Part shown: positions 27,336-35,902 of the stretch, piece by piece | How the letters are laid out: every line of letters begins with the position of its first letter | How positions within the stretch are numbered: the stretch's first letter is position 1 | Origin: Gordonia insulae | GTDB taxonomy: Bacteria; Actinomycetota; Actinomycetes; Mycobacteriales; Mycobacteriaceae | Assembly (NCBI RefSeq): GCF_003855095.1 | Contig: NZ_CP033972.1 | Span: 4,030,001-4,094,000 of the forward strand | Length of the DNA: 64,000 nt | Reading direction: 5' to 3' | The notes under the pieces: model-generated | The model's database searches: none | Seen by the model: only the letters and a program-made list of their open reading frames with translations | What the model was told of the DNA's origin: nothing | Position numbers and translations under genes: made by a program

Positions 27336-28241
27336 TCACACGCGTGGATCGCCGTCGCCCGCGATCAACGCCGACCGCACGTCGGAGTGTGTGTGCGGCA
27401 ACCACATCGCCTGCACCGGCGCCAATGGTGGGTCGACGAAATCGATGGCCTTGACGGCGCCCCCCTGGATGTCGCCGGCCGGGTCTGTCACGAAAGCGCA
27501 CGCGTGCGGGTAGCGCTGGACCGCGGTGAACGGCGGTGTGCCCTGGATCGGGTTCACGATCAACGTCGGCTCGAAACCCTTGCGCCGACAATACGACACG
27601 AGGAAATCGGTGTAGAACGATCGTCGCTCTAGTGCCCAGACGACGATCGGGGTGTCGGCGAGATCGGCGGCGGTCACCGAGTCCTTCCCGGCGAGTGGAT
27701 GATCGGCGACGACTGCGATGCGCAACTCGTGGTAGGTGAACACCGCCGACGCGAGGTTTGGTGGTGAATCGACCCCACGACGCAACGCCACGTCGATCTC
27801 GTTGGCGAACAACAACTCCCGCAGCTGTCCGGGAAAGACCTGCCGTGCGGTGATCGGCTGATCCGGGTGGGCGGCGATGGCGGGTGTCAGCAGCCGATAG
27901 ACCTCCTCGCCGGAGATGGCGGGGGAGTGGCCGACGACGAAGGGTTTGGGTGCACCCTGCGCGACCTCTCGCACGGTGCCGATCAGCGCGGCGTTGCCGG
28001 CGAGCAACGACTTGGCGCCCGCGTAAAGGGCGCCTCCCGCCTCGGTGAGATGCAACTTGCGACGACTCCGGTCGAAGATCGAGACGCCGATGTCGCGTTC
28101 GAGCTGGCGGATCGACGCCGACAACGCCTGCTGGGTGAGGAACAGCCGCTGCGCCGCAGCAGACAGCGTGCCCGACTCCACCGCCACCACGAACTGGTGC
28201 AACCGTCGGGTGTCGAGGATCGATGGGTCCGCGTCGGTCAT
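27336..28241 (-). CDS. LysR-family transcriptional regulator
   Basis: A 301-residue LysR protein with HTH (AVESGTLSAAAQRLFLTQQA, ALSASIRQLERDIG) and effector domain. The ATG at 28241 has GAGGAGAGGC in front; the much longer open frame upstream is not used because it covers the divergent promoter and the SDR gene. It is divergent from an SDR plus NTF2-like pair, the usual arrangement for a LysR activator and its target operon. The 114-base intergenic region is A/T-rich around 28305-28330 and is where its sites should be. Confidence 0.9.
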   Translation of the reverse strand: MTDADPSILDTRRLHQFVVAVESGTLSAAAQRLFLTQQALSASIRQLERDIGVSIFDRSRRKLHLTEAGGALYAGAKSLLAGNAALIGTVREVAQGAPKPFVVGHSPAISGEEVYRLLTPAIAAHPDQPITARQVFPGQLRELLFANEIDVALRRGVDSPPNLASAVFTYHELRIAVVADHPLAGKDSVTAADLADTPIVVWALERRSFYTDFLVSYCRRKGFEPTLIVNPIQGTPPFTAVQRYPHACAFVTDPAGDIQGGAVKAIDFVDPPLAPVQAMWLPHTHSDVRSALIAGDGDPRV

Positions 28242-28355
28242 GCCTCTCCTCGCAACCACACATCTCGCAACGACACGTCGATGAACAAGCGCAACTTGTG
28301 CTAACACCATACATAGTCGATTGACGTTTGTGAGTAGTGCTCGAAGACTGGAGTC

Positions 28356-29132
28356 ATGACCACGAACGAGCAGAACGCAACCCAGACTCGACTCGACGGC
28401 AAGGCCGCGCTCGTTGCCGGCGGGGCCAAGAACCTCGGACGACTCGTCAGCCTCGACCTGGCCGGACGTGGCGCCAACGTATTCGTCCACTACAACAGCG
28501 ACGCCACCAAGTCCGCTGCCGACGACACCGTCGCCGAACTCAAGGGCTTCGGCGTCGAAGCCGCCTCCTATCAGGCCGATCTGACCACCGCCGCGGCGGT
28601 GACCGACCTCTTCGATTCCGCAGCTAGGGAGTTCGGCGGGATCGACATCGCGGTGAACACCGTCGGCAAGGTGCTCCGCAAGCCCATCGTGGAGACCACC
28701 GAAGACGAGTACGACTCGATGTTCGCCATCAACTCCAAGGCCGCCTACTTCTTCATCAAGGAGGCGGGCAAGCATCTCGAGGACGGCGGAACGATCATCA
28801 CCCTCGTCACCAGCTTGCTCGCCGCCTACACCGACGGCTACTCCACCTACGCCGGCGGCAAGAGCCCCGTCGAACACTTCAACCGCGCCGCCTCCAAGGA
28901 GTTCGCCGACCGAGACATCACGGTCAACGCCATCGGACCAGGCCCGATGGACACCCCGTTCTTCTATCCTCAGGAGACCCCGGAGCGGGTCGAGTTCCAC
29001 AAGTCGCAAGCCATGGGTAACCGGCTCACGAAGATCGAGGACATCGCGCCGATCGTCACCTTCCTGTGCACCGACGGACGGTGGATCACCGGGCAGACCC
29101 TGCTCGCCAATGGCGGATACACCACCCGCTGA
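28356..29132 (+). CDS. SDR-family oxidoreductase
   Basis: A 258-residue short-chain dehydrogenase. The cofactor loop reads AGGAKNLGRL (a variant of TGxxxGIG) followed by HYNSD, where a small or basic residue would favour NADP. Catalytic residues are Ser in VTSLLAAYT and YxxxK in TYAGGK. The C-terminal WITGQTLLANGGY strand is intact. It is followed after 16 bases by an NTF2-like protein and is divergent from a LysR regulator; substrate unknown. Confidence 0.9.
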   Translation: MTTNEQNATQTRLDGKAALVAGGAKNLGRLVSLDLAGRGANVFVHYNSDATKSAADDTVAELKGFGVEAASYQADLTTAAAVTDLFDSAAREFGGIDIAVNTVGKVLRKPIVETTEDEYDSMFAINSKAAYFFIKEAGKHLEDGGTIITLVTSLLAAYTDGYSTYAGGKSPVEHFNRAASKEFADRDITVNAIGPGPMDTPFFYPQETPERVEFHKSQAMGNRLTKIEDIAPIVTFLCTDGRWITGQTLLANGGYTTR

Positions 29133-29148
29133 CCGAAAGGACCTCACG

Positions 29149-29469
29149 ATGAGCGAGACACCCACTCCCGTCCAGCGCCTCCTCGACGCCGTCAATGCCG
29201 GCGACACCCACGCCTTCCTCGCATCGTTCACCGAGGACGGGTTCGTCGACGACTGGGGACGCGTCTTCACCGGCGGCGACGCGATCAAGGGGTGGAGTGA
29301 CAACGAGTTGATCGGCAAACAAGCCACATTGGCGCCCACGCAGGTGACTGGCGAGGGCGGCGCTGTCACCGTGATCGCCACCGTCGGCGGGAACGGATTC
29401 AACGGTCCGTCGACGTTCACGTTCGGTGTTCGTGGGGATCAGGTGAGCGGGATGACGATCCGGGAGTGA
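29149..29469 (+). CDS. NTF2-like/SnoaL-type small protein
   Basis: A 106-residue cone-fold protein of the nuclear transport factor 2-like superfamily: PVQRLLDAVNAGDTHAFLAS and FTEDGFVDDWGRVFTGGDAI match the helix and strand pattern. GAAAGGACC lies before ATG 29149. It probably works with the upstream SDR (16-base spacing), as a small-molecule-binding or isomerase-like partner. Confidence 0.82.
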   Translation: MSETPTPVQRLLDAVNAGDTHAFLASFTEDGFVDDWGRVFTGGDAIKGWSDNELIGKQATLAPTQVTGEGGAVTVIATVGGNGFNGPSTFTFGVRGDQVSGMTIRE

Positions 29470-29646
29470 CGGCTGACCGGTGGGCGCACACGAACCGGCC
29501 AATCGTCCCCCTGACGTCGTACCGAGGGACCATTCCGGCGGTGCTCGTTGGGGGACGATTCCGCCACCGCAGCAGAGCACCTTGCGCGCGTCGGGCCCAT
29601 CGGGTTCGCCGTCGAGCCCTCACACCGCTGACGGCACAATCGAGGG

Positions 29647-30356
29647 ATGACCGTCGACGACCACTGTGGCAGCCGCTCGGATGAGCGCGTCCTCGACAAC
29701 CCGGCGTACGCCGCGCTCACCGGTCCGCAGGCCCATTTGGCCGAGCGCCGTGGTGACGTGTTGCGTTATCCGTCGGACATGTCGCCGTTCCTCACCATCC
29801 CCGAGCATGCGTCTGCTCAGGTCTGGGAGGACGTCGCCGCGCTCGTCGGCGCCGGAGGCGTCGTCCCGCTCGCGGCCATCTCGGTGCAGCCGCCCGATGA
29901 TTGGGAGGTCGTGATGGACATCCCGGAGTGCAGTTGGTCGACGACGGTGTGCCGGCCGCCCCCGACCCTGACGCGGTCATCCTCACCGCGGACGACGTTC
30001 CCGAGATGCTGGATCTGGTCGCACGCACCCAACCAGGGCCCTTCCGCCGACGCACCATCGAACTCGGCACCTACCTCGGACATCGCTGCGACGGAAAGCT
30101 CGTCGCCATGGTCGGCGAGCGGATGCACCCGCCGGGATGGACGGAGATCAGTGCCGTCTGCACCGATCCCGCGTACCGTGGGCAGGGACTCGCCACGAGG
30201 CTGGTTCTCGCTCTTGCGCACGGTATCCGGGAGCGCGGAGAGGTGCCGTTCATGCACGCAGCCGCCGACAACACGCACGCGATCGAGCTCTACGTCTCGC
30301 TCGGGTTCCGTCTTCGGCGGCAGGTCACCTTCGCCGCCGTCCGCGTGCCGGGCTGA
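29647..30356 (+). pseudogene. GNAT acetyltransferase broken by a one-base deletion
   Basis: The first part (29647 to about 29925) encodes LDNPAYAALTGPQAHLAER and continues to PDDWEVVMDIPE; the rest of the protein (GVQLVDDGV onwards, VPEMLDLVARTQPGPF, the acetyl-CoA motif RGQGLATRLVLA) is in the next frame and ends at 30356. The intact paralog at 40440-41129 (minus) reads through the same point as LPGVQMIDGGV, so one base is missing near 29922-29927. The downstream part could still be translated alone from an internal start, giving a GNAT domain. Confidence 0.85.
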
Positions 30357-30361
30357 CCCGC

Positions 30362-31603
30362 TCAGCTCTCCGAGCGGCTCGCCAGTTCGATCGCCTGTCG
30401 AAGTAGCCCACTCATGGCGTCGAAGAGTCGGAACATGTTGTCGTACAGCTCGATCTCGTCGTCGGGCTGACCGGGTCTGTCGGTCGAGGCCGACGCATGC
30501 CAGTCCGCAGCGGTCGTCTCGGCAGCCGCCAGGTACTCACGCAGCCGCTCGACTTTGCCGTTGGTCAGATGGACGATCCGGTCCGGGGTGAGCGGGTCGG
30601 CCAGATGCATCTCCACCAAGGTCTGTAATCCGACGGGCAGACCGTTGTGGTTGCAGTCGTGCGAGCCCGGGGGACCGGGATTGAGTTGACGGATCATCGA
30701 TGGACCCGCCTCGTTCAGGAAGTGTCGCCAGTCGGTGAGCGCCGACGACACGATCCGCGGATGGAACACCGCGCAGTCGACGACGCGCTGCGCGTAGACG
30801 TGATCATGATTCACGGTGAAGGAGATGTCTTGCCAGACGGCCGAATGCTCGATGATGAACCGGCCGAGCAGTGCGGGGTCGATCAGTCGGTGAGTCAACG
30901 TCGTCGTGAAGACGAGCTTCAAGCCCTCGTCTGTCACAAAGATTCGAGATGGCGCAAAATCGATGTGCGGCAACTCGATCAATCCGTCTACGACGGCGAC
31001 GTCTCGCTGCAAGTCTGTCGACACCACCGTGTACGCGAGATCCAGAAGGCCGTCGGCACAGCACGGAATGATCCCGATCTCGGTGGTCGGCGGTTCGTTG
31101 TCCGACTCGGCGTCGGTCGGCGCGTTCACACCGGTCACCGCCGCCAGCGGGCGCGGCGGGCGCTCGTTCGGGACGTCGACGGGCGGCTCGTCGGCAGGTA
31201 GGAACGGATCGTGAGTGGTCAGCTGTGACGGCTGGGAGATCCCGCAGGTCTCACGCAGGGTCCGAGTGACCAGAGCGGTGAGATCGTCCAGCGCACTGCG
31301 GCCGACGTCGCGGACATAGACCCACTTGCGCGGCAGATATCGCCAGCCCAACTCCTCGAGGGCCTCCCTGCGCTCCCGAATCGTCGCGACGTCGGCGATC
31401 GGGAACGCCTGTCCGCCGATGCTGCACCGAACACGACCGGACCCGGTGACCCGGAACTCCATCAGGGAGCGGAACGTCCCGGTGTCGGTCCGGGCGATCT
31501 CGACGAACTCGTTGCGCTGCAATCTCGTCAATCGGCCGGCCAACCGCGCCGCATACCCCTCCCAGGAGCCATCGGATGAGGGTTCGAACAGATTGCTGGA
31601 CAT
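30362..31603 (-). CDS. Chaperone-like protein (TY-Chap/YbjN-type), long paralog
   Basis: A 413-residue cytosolic protein, start ATG 31603. Residues 1-115 are clearly related to the 164-residue protein at 37641-38135: both share EIA..D...F.SL.E..VTGSGRVRC, GW..LPRK, and a final HDPF. A second, YbjN/CesT-like domain fills about residues 170-300 (GIIPCCADGLLDLAYTVVS, RIFVTDEGLKLVFTTTLTHR), followed by a helical C-terminus. The fold call is from pattern only. Members of this group are predicted peptide-binding chaperones. Its promoter has a DnaA box at the same distance as that of the paralog. Confidence 0.7.
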   Translation of the reverse strand: MSSNLFEPSSDGSWEGYAARLAGRLTRLQRNEFVEIARTDTGTFRSLMEFRVTGSGRVRCSIGGQAFPIADVATIRERREALEELGWRYLPRKWVYVRDVGRSALDDLTALVTRTLRETCGISQPSQLTTHDPFLPADEPPVDVPNERPPRPLAAVTGVNAPTDAESDNEPPTTEIGIIPCCADGLLDLAYTVVSTDLQRDVAVVDGLIELPHIDFAPSRIFVTDEGLKLVFTTTLTHRLIDPALLGRFIIEHSAVWQDISFTVNHDHVYAQRVVDCAVFHPRIVSSALTDWRHFLNEAGPSMIRQLNPGPPGSHDCNHNGLPVGLQTLVEMHLADPLTPDRIVHLTNGKVERLREYLAAAETTAADWHASASTDRPGQPDDEIELYDNMFRLFDAMSGLLRQAIELASRSES

Positions 31604-31668
31604 GACAACTCCGATTCTCCGACCGACAGGTCGTGGTGTCGATCGCGGTCGACGACGCCACAGCACGA

Positions 31669-31720
31669 ACCTTAGGCATCTGCGGAGACATCACGACGGT
31701 GTCGTCGGAGTTGTCCACAA
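31669..31720 (-). promoter_or_regulatory. Conserved promoter with DnaA box (copy 1)
   Basis: On the minus strand TTGTGGACAACTCCG begins at 31720 and TAAGGT, a TAnnnT -10 box, lies at 31674-31669. TTGTCCACA (plus strand 31711-31719) is a perfect actinobacterial DnaA box. The paralog promoter at 38186-38237 repeats the same elements with the same 37-base offset. Confidence 0.6.
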
Positions 31721-31806
31721 GTGCCGTCCACCTGTGGAATACAGCGGGTCGATGCGCGGCGATCTCGGGCCACCCGACGGTCCCCGAGAATCTCGACGAC
31801 CGTGTC

Positions 31807-32682
31807 CTACTCTTGGTCGAGCGTGCCCAACCCGGACCCGGTCGGCGAGTACTTGGACCCGGTCTGCGCGCGGGTCGGCACCGGCCGATGGCGATTCGCG
31901 ATCGCGTGGTGGATCACCCCGTTCGCCTGCTCGATGACGTTGCTGAAGCTCGCGGCCCCCGTATCCCGCGCGCGGGCGACGTTCCCGGTGGTCGCGAGCT
32001 CGTCGGCGGCGTCATCTGCTGCAGACGTCGCGCCGACCATGAGCATCTCCGGCGCCCGGAACAGCACGGCCGAGCCCACGTCGATGGCGTCGAGAGCAGC
32101 TGCTTGCGCGGGGGTGGTCGGCGTCGCGAGTTGCGGAGGGTCGATGACGACGGGCGCGTGGAGTGCGTCGAGAATGCGGGAGCGCGCGGTGTCGAAGGCG
32201 CTGCTGACCGCTCCTGGTGCAGAGCCCGACTGCGCGGTGTCGGCGACGCGCAGCATCTCGACGACGGCCACCTCCAGCGCGTTCTGCGCGCGTGGCAGCA
32301 CCAGGTTCAGGTCGTTGCCGATGATGCCGTTCATCGCTGAGTTGGCCGGGGCTGTCACCGACGCCAAGGCGATGCCGGCGGATCGGTCGACGGAGTGGGT
32401 GCGGGCCTGCGCGACGGTGAACACTCCGGGGGCCCGCACGACGGCGACCGGGACGTCGATCACGAAGTCGAGGATGTGCGGACAGATCAGCGAGCAGTAG
32501 GTGAACTGATTGGCGACGAAGGCTGCGGCGAGGGCGCCGGGTGGCGGCGGTATCGGCCGCTGGATGGCGGAGTGGTGAACGGTCACAATGGGAGTGGCGC
32601 GGGCAGCGGCCGGGACGGCGAGCACTCCGAGCACCGCGACCGAGATCGCGGTCGGTGCGCCGATTCGACGAGACCATGACAT
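31807..32682 (-). CDS. Secreted protein of unknown function
   Basis: A 291-residue protein with a Sec-type signal peptide (hydrophobic AISVAVLGVLAVPAAARA, cleavage near residue 29) and GGAGGTCGGAG before the ATG. The mature part has a conserved-looking pair of Cys near the start (YCSLICPHI), then alternating Ala-rich helices. No family recognised. A PPPP stretch follows the cleavage site. Exported by this organism to the wall or medium. Confidence 0.75.
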   Translation of the reverse strand: MSWSRRIGAPTAISVAVLGVLAVPAAARATPIVTVHHSAIQRPIPPPPGALAAAFVANQFTYCSLICPHILDFVIDVPVAVVRAPGVFTVAQARTHSVDRSAGIALASVTAPANSAMNGIIGNDLNLVLPRAQNALEVAVVEMLRVADTAQSGSAPGAVSSAFDTARSRILDALHAPVVIDPPQLATPTTPAQAAALDAIDVGSAVLFRAPEMLMVGATSAADDAADELATTGNVARARDTGAASFSNVIEQANGVIHHAIANRHRPVPTRAQTGSKYSPTGSGLGTLDQE

Positions 32683-33418
32683 CTCCGACCTCCGGTGTCA
32701 GTGCGGGCTGGTTCGGTCCGAGTGTGCGCATCCAATGCTGAAGGTTGGCTGAATTGCTGGGAACCCGACGTCAGGAGGAACGCGGGTGTCGTCGGAATCC
32801 GGGCCGATGTCGGTCAGGTTCCCGATGATTGGACAGTGAAGCGGACCCGCAAACGACGAGGGATGGGTTTGGCAGAGACCTGGTGCTCAGAAAGACGCTG
32901 ATTCGCTGCCTATCCAGGACCAACACCGGACTGTCCCAAAGGTTATGTCCGCTACTATAATTCCCACAATCAACTGCTAGACGTCAATGGGAAGCCCGCC
33001 GATCGAGGAGTCGTTTGAGTTCTCGAACGGGGTGATCGGCTGACGATCGACCCACGGACGGCGAGCCGCCCTGGCACCGCCGGACATTGTGGGCAGCAAC
33101 GTTGCCGACGCGACGTACACCGATGATTTCGGCTGGTACATGACGTTCAGCAATGGCGGGAGAATCCATCTGATTCCGGATGGATCGGGGGTACGAGTCC
33201 TGGCATGTGACACCTCCTGACGAAGTGGTCATCGTGGGTTGAGCCCATATGCACCCCGCACGGGATCGCGACTCGGACCCGAAGTGCCGATCGGGCAGAC
33301 CCTCCGATCATCGATCAGCCGCTCGCCCCCACATAGAAGTGGCGTTCGCATGCGCGCAGTAGCCCCACCGAATGAGTGCAGTGGGTCGGAAACCTGCACC
33401 GCGCACTAGGGTGACATC
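32683..33418. other. 736-base region without an intact gene
   Basis: 32683-32895 shows nothing I can assign. 32899-33220 contains decayed coding fragments (see separate entry) in a locally A/T-rich context. 33221-33418 holds only the promoter region of the immunity-like gene starting at 33419. Confidence 0.7.
32902..33220 (+). pseudogene. Remnant of a polymorphic-toxin C-terminus and a second decayed frame
   Basis: 32902-33018 reads in frame PDCPKGYVRYYNSHNQLLD then VNGKPADRG and stops. GYVRYYNxxxQxLDxNGKP is the characteristic stretch found near the C-terminal end of many secreted polymorphic toxins. In another frame 32987-33220 reads EESFEFSNGVIG, a TGA, and then VADATYTDDFGWYMTFSNGG and RIHLIPDGSG to a stop, which looks like coding sequence of unknown family with one internal stop. 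Neither has a start and ribosome-binding site of its own for a full protein. An intact immunity-type gene follows 200 bases downstream. Confidence 0.55.
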
Positions 33419-34030
33419 GTGAACTGGTCCTTTGAACGCCTCTCGCACGGGCTGTGGCAGCCAGATCTCGTCGGCGGCTACTTCGCCGACCGTGGACTGT
33501 GCGGAGCCTCGGGTAACAGCGGACTGCTCCGATTTCATGACGACCACACCGGAACGGTCGCGCAGGAATTCGTCGACATGGCGTTCGGCCCGCGAGGGGT
33601 GCGCGCGGAGGTATTCGCCTTCGACTGGCGCGCTACCCAATTCGCGATCAGTCGCAACATCGACATCGACGGAAACCTTGTCGACGACGGGCGGCCGGGC
33701 ACCATCGTCACCCTGGACCCGTTCGACATGTCGGTGAGTCCGTGGGGCCTGGCCGTCGATACCTTCGAGGCTGCCCTGTCACTGCCGATTGTCGAGCAGT
33801 CCCTGAGGCCGGACCTGTTCGACGACTGGCGCAACGCGAAGGACGTTGACAGGCTGACCCTCACTCAGTGTGCGGGCGCGACGGTCCCGGCGTTTTACGG
33901 TGGGCAAGCGAGCATCGACAACTTCGCACTGAACGACGTCGAGGTCTACCTCTCATTTGTGGCGCAGGTATGGGCGTTCGGTCAGCAGCACCCGGGTGAG
34001 CCGGCGCCGCACTTGCGGACGCAGCGATGA
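33419..34030 (+). CDS. Tdi1/DUF1851-like immunity protein
   Basis: A 203-residue soluble protein starting at GTG 33419 (AGGGTGA upstream). It has a GAD-like N-terminal half and a C-terminal block FYGGQASIDNFALNDVEVYL that matches the end of DUF1851/Tdi1-type proteins, which neutralise secreted DNase toxins. The adjacent decayed toxin fragments support an immunity role that has outlived its toxin. Its stop overlaps the next start by four bases. The family call rests on pattern, not search. Confidence 0.65.
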   Translation: MNWSFERLSHGLWQPDLVGGYFADRGLCGASGNSGLLRFHDDHTGTVAQEFVDMAFGPRGVRAEVFAFDWRATQFAISRNIDIDGNLVDDGRPGTIVTLDPFDMSVSPWGLAVDTFEAALSLPIVEQSLRPDLFDDWRNAKDVDRLTLTQCAGATVPAFYGGQASIDNFALNDVEVYLSFVAQVWAFGQQHPGEPAPHLRTQR

Positions 34031-34458
34031 CCGACGAGCCGCCGCGCAACAGTTTGGGCGACAAGGACGGCCGCGAGCGTGTTCTCGTGATCGTGCTCGC
34101 CCTGGCCGGTGCGGTCTCGACCCTCGCGCTGTCGATGCTGCCGGTGATCGCGGGTGTGCCACACAATCCGGTGTTCGCCGCGCTGATCGGGGCGGTGAAC
34201 ACGATCGGCTATCTCGCGATCATCCTGATCGCCGCGCAGTCGCCGCTGCGCTGGTGGTTGGTCCGGCGGGTGTCGCTGGCGATGATCGGCGCGTCGGTGC
34301 TCGCGGCGATCGCGGCCGTGACGATCCTCGACGACAGCTCCGGCGGATCGGGCTTTCTGCTCGCGATGTCGGCGTTGATGGCGGTGGTCATCGTGGCGGT
34401 GAGCAACCTCAGGGACTCGTCACCCGGCGAGGAATCCTCGCCACCTCGCGAGCGTTGA
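34027..34458 (+). CDS. Small four-helix membrane protein
   Basis: 143 residues with four predicted transmembrane segments (about 19-40, 48-70, 78-98, 105-125) and charged ends. Translationally coupled to the immunity-like gene through an ATGA overlap. No family recognised. Confidence 0.75.
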   Translation: MTDEPPRNSLGDKDGRERVLVIVLALAGAVSTLALSMLPVIAGVPHNPVFAALIGAVNTIGYLAIILIAAQSPLRWWLVRRVSLAMIGASVLAAIAAVTILDDSSGGSGFLLAMSALMAVVIVAVSNLRDSSPGEESSPPRER

Positions 34459-34534
34459 ACCTCTACGCAAGCAATGCCTTCGGTTGTGCACGGCATCAAT
34501 GGAGATGCGTCACGCGGGAGGCCGGGAGGTGACC

Positions 34535-35830
34535 ATGGCCACGTATGTCGATGAGGTATCCGCACAGACAGGTACCGATCCGCTACCACTCCCTACCCAG
34601 GACCCGTTCTACGACGCGCCAGCCGACCTCGACGGCATGCGCCCCGGTGAGATCATCCGATCCCGGCAGGTCGAGCTCAAGGACTATTGGGCTTCGCACC
34701 ATCGCAGCGCGGCCCGCCAGCTGCTGTACCGGTCGACGGATCTCAACGACACCCCCGGCGTGGCCGCCACCACCGTCGTCCTGCCGCGCAAGCGTGCGCG
34801 TGACGGCGAGTTCCAGCTGCTGTCGTTCCAGTGCGCGATCGACGCCGTGACCTCGCAGTGTTTCCCGTCGTATGCGTTGCGTAAGGGCGCCGACTCGTCG
34901 AAGACGATCGCGCCGTTCGAGTTCCTGGTGGTTCGTCGCGCCCTGGCGAAAGGCTGGGCCGTGTCCATCCCGGACCATGAGGGCATGCTCGGCGCCTGGG
35001 GTGCCCCGCGCGAACCCGGCTACCGCACCCTCGACGGCATCCGCGCCGCCCTGGCCGTCGACGATCATGAACTGTCCGCCGAGACGCCGATCGGCCTCTG
35101 GGGTTACTCGGGCGGCGGGATGGCGACATCGTGGGCCGCGGAGATGGCAGCGGAGTACGCGCCGGAACTCAACATCATCGGCGCGGTCCTCGGCTCCCCG
35201 GTCGGCGACATGGCGTCGGCACTGATGCGGCTGAACGGCGGATTCCACGCCGGACTGCCGGTGATGGCCATCGAAGGACTTCGGCGGGTCTATCCCGAGT
35301 TGGACCGTGTGATCGTCGACCACGCCACCGACAGTGGGCGCCGCCATCTCGCGGAGATCGCCGCGATGCCCACACTGGATGCGTTGCGCCGCTTCAAGAG
35401 TCACGACATCGACGACTACCTCGACATCCCGCTCGCCGACGTCCTCGCGCGACCCGAGATCGTCGAGATGATGAACGACCTGCAACTCGGCACGCACGCG
35501 CCGACGATCCCGCTGCTGGTGGTGCAGGCTGTGCACGATGAGGTGATCAGCGTTGACGACATCGACGGCCAGGTCGACCGCTACCGCGATCAGGGTGCCG
35601 CGGTGACCTACGTGCGTGATCAGCTCAGCGAACACTATTCGTTGCTGCCGTTGTCCGGACCGCTCGCGGTGTCGTGGCTGGCGCACCGGCTCGAGGGCCG
35701 TCCGCACCGGAATCGGACGGTGACGGCGGTCGCCGGCCAGCGCGCGCCGCGATGGCCGAAACGACTGGTCGCCGGACGGACGTCGAGCGGGATGGCTGTC
35801 GACGACGGTGACGACGCGTCAGCAGCCTGA
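34535..35830 (+). CDS. Secretory-lipase-family hydrolase without signal peptide (copy A)
   Basis: A 431-residue alpha/beta hydrolase of the fungal/actinobacterial secretory lipase (LIP) family. The nucleophile elbow GYSGGG has Ser at about residue 192; the Asp is in QAVHDEVIS and the His in LSEHYSLL. GGGAGGTGACC precedes ATG 34535. Unlike the lipase at 39049 it has no signal peptide, so it may act inside the cell or use another export route. It is convergent with a FadD acyl-CoA ligase, and the same pair recurs in diverged form at 49219-52210; fatty acids released could be activated by the ligase. Confidence 0.88.
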   Translation: MATYVDEVSAQTGTDPLPLPTQDPFYDAPADLDGMRPGEIIRSRQVELKDYWASHHRSAARQLLYRSTDLNDTPGVAATTVVLPRKRARDGEFQLLSFQCAIDAVTSQCFPSYALRKGADSSKTIAPFEFLVVRRALAKGWAVSIPDHEGMLGAWGAPREPGYRTLDGIRAALAVDDHELSAETPIGLWGYSGGGMATSWAAEMAAEYAPELNIIGAVLGSPVGDMASALMRLNGGFHAGLPVMAIEGLRRVYPELDRVIVDHATDSGRRHLAEIAAMPTLDALRRFKSHDIDDYLDIPLADVLARPEIVEMMNDLQLGTHAPTIPLLVVQAVHDEVISVDDIDGQVDRYRDQGAAVTYVRDQLSEHYSLLPLSGPLAVSWLAHRLEGRPHRNRTVTAVAGQRAPRWPKRLVAGRTSSGMAVDDGDDASAA

Positions 35831-35831
35831 A

Positions 35832-35878
35832 CAGATGTAGTCGATCGTCACGGTGACCGTTGCGTTCGACTACACCTG
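35832..35878. terminator. 47-base imperfect palindrome between convergent lipase and fadD (copy A)
   Basis: Arms of 23 bases around a central G; 19 of 23 positions pair, including an unbroken TGTAGTCGA/TCGACTACA block. It starts two bases after the lipase stop and ends 24 bases before the fadD stop, as expected for a bidirectional terminator. The equivalent in copy B pairs perfectly with a different sequence. Confidence 0.8.
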
Positions 35879-35902
35879 TCGGCGCCTACGCCCGCGGCGC
35901 AC

